Shown here: positions 7,043-9,811 of the stretch, piece by piece
Layout of the letters: each line of letters opens with the position of its first letter
How positions within the stretch are numbered: the stretch's first letter is position 1
Source: an uncultured Eubacteriales bacterium
Lineage (GTDB): Bacteria; Bacillota; Clostridia; Oscillospirales; Oscillospiraceae
Length of the DNA: 9,811 bases
Assembly (NCBI GenBank): GCA_900540635.1
Contig: UQGU01000074.1
Span: forward strand, 1 to 9,811
Direction of reading: 5' to 3'
The notes under the pieces: generated by a model
Databases searched by the model: none
What the model was told of the DNA's origin: nothing
Seen by the model: only the letters and a program-made list of their open reading frames with translations
Made by a program: the position numbers and the translations under genes

Positions 7043-7075
7043 GGCAGCACTGCATAATTTGTCTGCGGTGCTGCC
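7043..7075 (+). other. Leader hairpin upstream of the YitT-family gene
   Basis: GGCAGCAC (7043-7050) pairs with GTGCTGCC (7068-7075), extendable inward to about 12 pairs including one wobble around a nine-base loop. It lies between the promoter and the start codon. The following T-rich stretch (7089-7097) is 13 bases away, so termination is doubtful. It may be a leader structure or a short palindromic repeat of mobile origin. Confidence 0.5.
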
Positions 7076-7095
7076 TCGAGAAACGGGGTTTTATT

Positions 7096-7728
7096 TTGTC
7101 TCAAAAGAACAGGCCGCTGTCGGAAAAGCTCCTGCCGGGATTTACGGTTCCCCGGGCGCTGTGCATTGTGGCGGGGGCGGCCATTGTGTCCTTTGGACTG
7201 TACAATGTCCACCGGCAGAGCGGCATTACGGAAGGCGGCGTGCTGGGCACGGTGCTGCTGCTGCACCACTGGTTCGGCTGGCCCGCTTCCGTCATCACGC
7301 CGGTGCTGGACATCAGCTGCTATCTTTTGGCCCTGAAGGTTTTGGGGCCGGACTTTATCAAGTGGTCCGTGGCCTCCACTTTGTGCGTCTCCGGCTTTTT
7401 CCGGCTGTGGGAGACCTGGCCACCCTTCCTGCCGGACCTTTCCGGGCAGCCGCTGCTGGCGGCGGTGCTGGGGGCGCTGTTTGTGGGGGTGGGCGTTGGG
7501 CTCATCGTGCGGCAGGGGGGCTCCTCCGGCGGGGACGATGCCCTGGCCCTGTCCATCGCCAAGGCGGTGAAGTGCCGCATCTCCTATGCCTACCTCTTTA
7601 CGGACCTGACGGTGCTGACCCTTTCGCTGAGCTACATTCCCTTCAAAAGAATTGCCTATTCTCTGATCACCGTGACGCTGTCCTCCTGGATCATCGATTG
7701 TTTCCAGAAGGGAAAGAAGAATACCTAA
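7096..7728 (+). CDS. YitT-family membrane protein (single DUF161-type domain)
   Basis: A 210-residue polytopic membrane protein of unknown transport or regulatory role. Hydrophobic helices lie at about 20-36, 63-83, 120-139, 164-182 and 185-201. Conserved YitT-like segments are GLYNVHRQSGITEGG (34-48), LDISCY (71-76), RQGGSSGGDDALALSIAK (139-156), TDLTVLTLSLSYIP (169-182) and YSLITVTLSSWIID (188-201). The protein ends after the last helix with a short Lys-rich tail, so the cytoplasmic DUF2179 domain common in longer YitT proteins is absent. No ATG or GTG precedes the conserved start in frame; TTG 7096 is the best start, with a modest GGGG (7085-7088) seven bases upstream. No terminator follows, and the cysK promoter begins eight bases after the stop, so some read-through into cysK is likely. 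Confidence 0.82.
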   Translation: MSQKNRPLSEKLLPGFTVPRALCIVAGAAIVSFGLYNVHRQSGITEGGVLGTVLLLHHWFGWPASVITPVLDISCYLLALKVLGPDFIKWSVASTLCVSGFFRLWETWPPFLPDLSGQPLLAAVLGALFVGVGVGLIVRQGGSSGGDDALALSIAKAVKCRISYAYLFTDLTVLTLSLSYIPFKRIAYSLITVTLSSWIIDCFQKGKKNT

Positions 7729-7735
7729 AGGCATA

Positions 7736-7764
7736 TTGACAAACTAGGTATTGAGTGCTATGAT
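7736..7764 (+). promoter_or_regulatory. Strong promoter of the cysK leader and gene
   Basis: A perfect TTGACA (7736-7741), a 17-base spacer and TATGAT (7759-7764, 5 of 6) with TG at 7756-7757 giving an extended -10. This is the best promoter in the window. The start site would be near 7771, roughly 295 bases before the cysK ATG. The spacer contains ACTAGGTATTG, which could hold an operator. Confidence 0.8.
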
Positions 7765-7815
7765 ACGTCCATCCAAAGGAAAGCCAAGACTTTCCGGACC
7801 GGGAGGGCGGGCGGT

Positions 7816-7842
7816 ATGTACTATGCCGCATTTCGATGTTGA
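7816..7842 (+). CDS. Candidate 8-codon leader peptide ending in Cys
   Basis: ATG TAC TAT GCC GCA TTT CGA TGT TGA would encode MYYAAFRC. GGAGG (7802-7806) within GGGAGGG stands nine bases upstream, and the ORF lies about 45 bases after the predicted start site of the cysK promoter. The start codon overlaps the left arm of the hairpin at 7811-7829. A Cys codon next to the stop in the leader of cysteine synthase suggests cysteine-responsive attenuation or translational control. A single Cys codon could easily be chance, so this remains a hypothesis. Confidence 0.3.
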   Translation: MYYAAFRC

Positions 7843-7866
7843 AGAGTGGAAGTAAATGGGGCTCCT

Positions 7867-8014
7867 AACCTTCCCCCACGGGGAAGGGGGACCGCCGCAG
7901 CGGTGGAAGAGGGGCCCCGGACGATAGAGCGCTACACAATTACCGGGTACTCTCGCCCATGACGCCCCTCCTCAGTCTCGCTTGCGCGAGCCAGCTCCCC
8001 CGGAGGGGAAGCTT
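7867..8014 (-). repeat. Structured intergenic repeat, copy 3 (inverted, in cysK leader)
   Basis: Read on the minus strand it starts AAGCTTCCCCTCCGGGGGA, continues with CTCGC-GCAA-GCGAG (7977-7990), GACTGAGGAGGGGCGTCATGGGCGAGAG in the same order as copy 2, and ends with the GC-rich stem and the CCTTCCCC palindrome. About 34 bases in the middle, where the other copies have the A-rich loop and the right arm of the long hairpin, are replaced by unrelated sequence. Flanks show no clear target duplication. It sits between the cysK promoter and the cysK ribosome binding site. Confidence 0.8.
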
Positions 8015-8066
8015 TTTGACGGGGAGCATAACCACACATGCTCACACAACGAAAGGAAGTTTTCAT

Positions 8067-9002
8067 ATGTCTAAGATCTACACCTCTGCTGACCAGCTGA
8101 TTGGCCGTACCCCTTTGCTGGAGCTGACCCACATTGAGAAGGAAGAGAAGCTGGAAGCCAAGATCCTGGCCAAACTGGAGTATTTCAACCCCGCCGGTTC
8201 CGTGAAGGACCGGATCGCCAAGGGCATTATTGACGATGCCGAGAAGTCCGGGGCTCTGAAGCCCGGCGCAACCCTCATCGAGCCCACCTCCGGCAACACG
8301 GGCATTGGCCTGGCCTCCGTGGCAGCGGCCCGGGGCTACAAGCTGATCATCGTCATGCCGGACACCATGAGCGTGGAGCGCCGCCAGCTGATCAAGGCCT
8401 ATGGCGCAGAGCTGGTGCTGTCTGAGGGCGCCAAGGGCATGAAGGGGGCCATTGAGAAGGCCAACGAGCTGGCCGCCTCCATCCCCGGCAGCTTCATCCC
8501 CGGCCAGTTTACGAACCCCGCCAACCCCAAGGCCCACTTTGAGACCACCGGTCCTGAAATTTACGAGGATACGGACGGAGACGTGGATCTCTTCGTGGCA
8601 GGCGTGGGCACCGGCGGCACCGTCACCGGCGTGGGAGAGTACCTGAAGAGCAGGAAGCCCGAGGTCAAGGTGGTCGCCGTAGAGCCCGCCTCCTCCGCCG
8701 TGCTGTCCACCGGCAAGGCCGGCCCCCACAAGATCCAGGGCATTGGCGCAGGCTTTGTGCCCGATGTGCTGAATACCAAGATCTACGATGAGATCATCCC
8801 CGTGACCAATGAGGATGCCTTTGCCACCGGCCGTCTGGTGGGCCACAAGGAGGGCGTCCTGGTGGGCATCTCCTCCGGCGCTGCCGTGTGGGCTGCCATT
8901 CAGCTTGCCAAGCGGCCCGAGAACAAGGGCAAGAACATTGTCGTCCTGCTGCCCGACACCGGCGACCGGTACCTGTCCACCCCGCTGTTCGCGGAAAAGT
9001 AA
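8067..9002 (+). CDS. cysK: Cysteine synthase A (O-acetylserine sulfhydrylase)
   Basis: A PLP enzyme that makes L-cysteine from O-acetylserine and sulfide in the cytoplasm. The 311 residues have the normal family length. Motifs in order are GRTPLLEL (13-20), GSVKDRIA (44-51) with Schiff-base Lys47, the substrate loop TSGNTG (74-79), the phosphate-binding GTGGT (181-185), GIGAGFVP (225-232), SSGAA (269-273) and PDTGDRYLST (295-304). ATG 8067 has AAAGGAAG seven bases upstream. An in-frame ATG at 7959 would add 36 residues translated from the inverted repeat and is rejected. The gene is preceded by a strong promoter with a long leader and followed by a terminator. No serine acetyltransferase or Rrf2/CymR-type regulator gene is present here. 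CysK versus CysM rests on overall pattern; CysK is favoured. Confidence 0.95.
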   Translation: MSKIYTSADQLIGRTPLLELTHIEKEEKLEAKILAKLEYFNPAGSVKDRIAKGIIDDAEKSGALKPGATLIEPTSGNTGIGLASVAAARGYKLIIVMPDTMSVERRQLIKAYGAELVLSEGAKGMKGAIEKANELAASIPGSFIPGQFTNPANPKAHFETTGPEIYEDTDGDVDLFVAGVGTGGTVTGVGEYLKSRKPEVKVVAVEPASSAVLSTGKAGPHKIQGIGAGFVPDVLNTKIYDEIIPVTNEDAFATGRLVGHKEGVLVGISSGAAVWAAIQLAKRPENKGKNIVVLLPDTGDRYLSTPLFAEK

Positions 9003-9028
9003 GCCGATTCTCCCCTCTTTTCAAAATT

Positions 9029-9070
9029 TTTGCCCGCTGCCGGGTTTTGGCAGCGGGCAAACGTATTTTT
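9029..9070. terminator. Terminator between convergent cysK and TetR gene
   Basis: TTTGCCCGCTGCC (9029-9041), a seven-base loop and GGCAGCGGGCAAA (9049-9061) form a perfect 13-bp stem. On the plus strand T5 occurs four bases later; on the minus strand the stem is followed by AATTTTGA. It lies 26 bases after the cysK stop and just past the 3' end of the opposing gene, so it probably serves both. Confidence 0.85.
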
Positions 9071-9071
9071 C

Positions 9072-9629
9072 TCAGCCTACCCGGAAGCGGTTCAGAGCCC
9101 CCGAAACATTGTCGTGGATGACCAGGGCGAATTTTTCCACCAGCTTTTCGGGGTCGGCGCGCATGTCGTCCTTGATCCAGTCCAGCATGAGGCCCACAAA
9201 GGCATAGGAATACACCCGGGCGATGAAGGCCTTGTCCTCCTCCCGGACCACCATATTGGCGGAGAGCTCGTTGATGACCCCCATGATCAGGTTGTCCGTC
9301 AGCGGCGTCAGATACCGCTCCACCTGCTCCCGGCTGACGCAGCGGTACACGTTCATCACGAAGGGCTTGTTCTCCTGGACGGCCCGGAAGATCTGCACAA
9401 AGCCCTGCTGCCAGGTTTCGTAGCTCTTTTTCCCGTCCAGCGCCCGCTGGGCGTCCTCCAGGCAGGCCCACTCCACAAGATCGTAGATGTCCTTGAAGTG
9501 GTAGTAAAAGGTCATTCGGTTGATGCCGCAGTCCTCGGCAATATCATTGATGGTGATCTTGTTCAGGGGCTTTTGCAGAAGCAGATGCTTCAAAGAATCC
9601 TCCAGCGCCCGTTTGGTAAACTGTGACAT
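9072..9629 (-). CDS. TetR/AcrR family transcriptional regulator (DhaS-like)
   Basis: A 185-residue DNA-binding regulator. The N-terminal TetR domain contains the helix-turn-helix ITINDIAEDCGINRMTFYYHF (25-45), ending in the family's typical YYHFKD segment. The helical C-terminal part (about 70-180) resembles the TetR_C_8/DhaS-like class seen in Bacillota, with an EQVERYL segment (101-107) and a hydrophobic VYSYAFVGLMLDWI stretch (139-152). The ligand cannot be predicted. On the minus strand AAGGAGG (plus coordinates 9638-9644) lies eight bases before the ATG. It converges on cysK with the terminator between them, so cysK control by it is not suggested; targets may lie beyond the right edge or include its own promoter. 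Confidence 0.9.
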   Translation of the reverse strand: MSQFTKRALEDSLKHLLLQKPLNKITINDIAEDCGINRMTFYYHFKDIYDLVEWACLEDAQRALDGKKSYETWQQGFVQIFRAVQENKPFVMNVYRCVSREQVERYLTPLTDNLIMGVINELSANMVVREEDKAFIARVYSYAFVGLMLDWIKDDMRADPEKLVEKFALVIHDNVSGALNRFRVG

Positions 9630-9658
9630 GGTTGTTTCCTCCTTGGGGAACTCTGTAA

Positions 9659-9667
9659 TCTATACCA
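9659..9667 (-). promoter_or_regulatory. Possible extended -10 of the TetR-family gene
   Basis: On the minus strand TGGTATAGA reads as an extended -10 (TATAGA, with TG one base before it), about 30 bases upstream of the ATG. No good -35 box was seen 17-18 bases further upstream. The surrounding AT-rich stretch (about 9652-9720) contrasts with the GC-rich genes and fits a promoter and operator region. Confidence 0.4.
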
Positions 9668-9770
9668 ATCTTAAAAGAGAAATCGAAAGCCAGAAAAAAC
9701 AAAATGTGAAAGATTTGAAAACGAGTGGCTCTGACGGAAGCCCTGTCAAAGCCTTGGGCTGGGTGCCTCC

Positions 9771-9803
9771 GGCGGGGAGCTTCTTGTCCCGCCAAGAAGC
9801 TCC
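9771..9803. repeat. Palindromic repeat at right edge
   Basis: GGAGCTTCTTG (9776-9786) and CAAGAAGCTCC (9793-9803) form a perfect 11-bp stem around TCCCGC. GGCGGG (9771-9776) can alternatively pair with CCCGCC (9788-9793). The layout looks like a REP-type intergenic element, but only one copy is seen here. Confidence 0.4.
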
Positions 9804-9811
9804 GCAAGAAT

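Larger units (their letters stand above)
7771..8066 (+). promoter_or_regulatory. Long 5' leader of cysK
   Basis: Predicted untranslated leader from the start site to the cysK ATG. Its first part holds the hairpin GGAAAG-CCAAGA-CTTTCC (7778-7795) and a second one, GCGGTAT-GTACT-ATGCCGC (7811-7829), that overlaps the start codon of a small candidate ORF. Its second part is an inverted repeat element (7867-8014). A short unique stretch carries AAAGGAAG (8052-8059), the cysK ribosome binding site. I see no T-box AGGGTGG core and no recognisable S-box. Its extent rests on the promoter prediction. Confidence 0.5.

Noticed and set aside
6638..7057. Small open frames reading through the tandem repeats
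   Set aside because: They translate the repeat hairpins themselves, differ between copies and show no protein-like conservation.
6945..7739. Forward frame of 264 codons overlapping the YitT-family gene
   Set aside because: Out of frame with the conserved YitT sequence; the 7096-7728 frame carries the membrane helices and family motifs.
7842..7860. GAGTGGAAGTAAA as a T-box-like core in the cysK leader
   Set aside because: It lacks the AGGGTGG-type core and the associated antiterminator and terminator stems.
7836..7868. Second small ORF in the cysK leader (MLKSGSKWGS)
   Set aside because: No Shine-Dalgarno precedes it and it runs into the repeat element.
8016..8044. TTGACG as a second -35 box just upstream of cysK
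   Set aside because: No acceptable -10 box lies 16-18 bases downstream.
7959..8066. N-terminal extension of CysK by 36 residues
   Set aside because: The extension is the inverted repeat translated; the ATG at 8067 has a ribosome binding site and gives the normal family length.
9544..9807. Minus-strand open frame of 87 codons overlapping the TetR gene start
   Set aside because: It overlaps the TetR promoter and coding start in another frame and has no family features.

Overview
The window looks like chromosomal DNA of a GC-rich member of the Bacillota, most likely a gut clostridium of the Oscillospiraceae/Ruminococcaceae type. The basis is gene content: a CBS-containing family II pyrophosphatase, RicT next to holB, and DegV, YitT and DhaS-like TetR proteins. 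GC-rich third codon positions, AGGAGG-type ribosome binding sites and dense short palindromic repeats between genes fit this. The genus cannot be read from the sequence.

Left part (1-5525): the tail of an unidentified CDS, a small membrane protein of the putative ABC-transporter type IV family, then a tight cluster of four genes behind a good sigma-A promoter: cytoplasmic L-asparaginase, Mn-dependent CBS pyrophosphatase, DNA polymerase III delta' (holB) and the PSP1 protein RicT. Gaps between them are 13, 3 and 16 bases. The holB-ricT pair is a conserved Bacillota arrangement linking replication with RNA processing. Asparaginase and pyrophosphatase make it a metabolic plus information-processing operon. 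An intrinsic terminator closes it.

Middle (5584-7728): a DegV-type fatty-acid-binding protein has its own promoter, whose -35 box overlaps the tail of the preceding terminator. A 558-base intergenic region follows. It holds two tandem, highly structured repeat elements of about 150 bases plus fragments, then a promoter and a leader hairpin for a YitT-family membrane protein that probably starts with TTG.

Right part (7729-9811): a near-consensus promoter, a roughly 295-base leader and cysK (cysteine synthase). The leader holds a possible 8-codon peptide ending in Cys and an inverted third copy of the repeat. A strong terminator hairpin separates cysK from a convergent TetR-family regulator. 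A small palindromic repeat lies at the right edge.

Most protein genes are ordinary housekeeping genes. I see no defence system, CRISPR array, prophage, tRNA/rRNA gene or transposase. What merits a second look is non-coding: the repeat family with compensatory base changes between copies, and the cysK leader.
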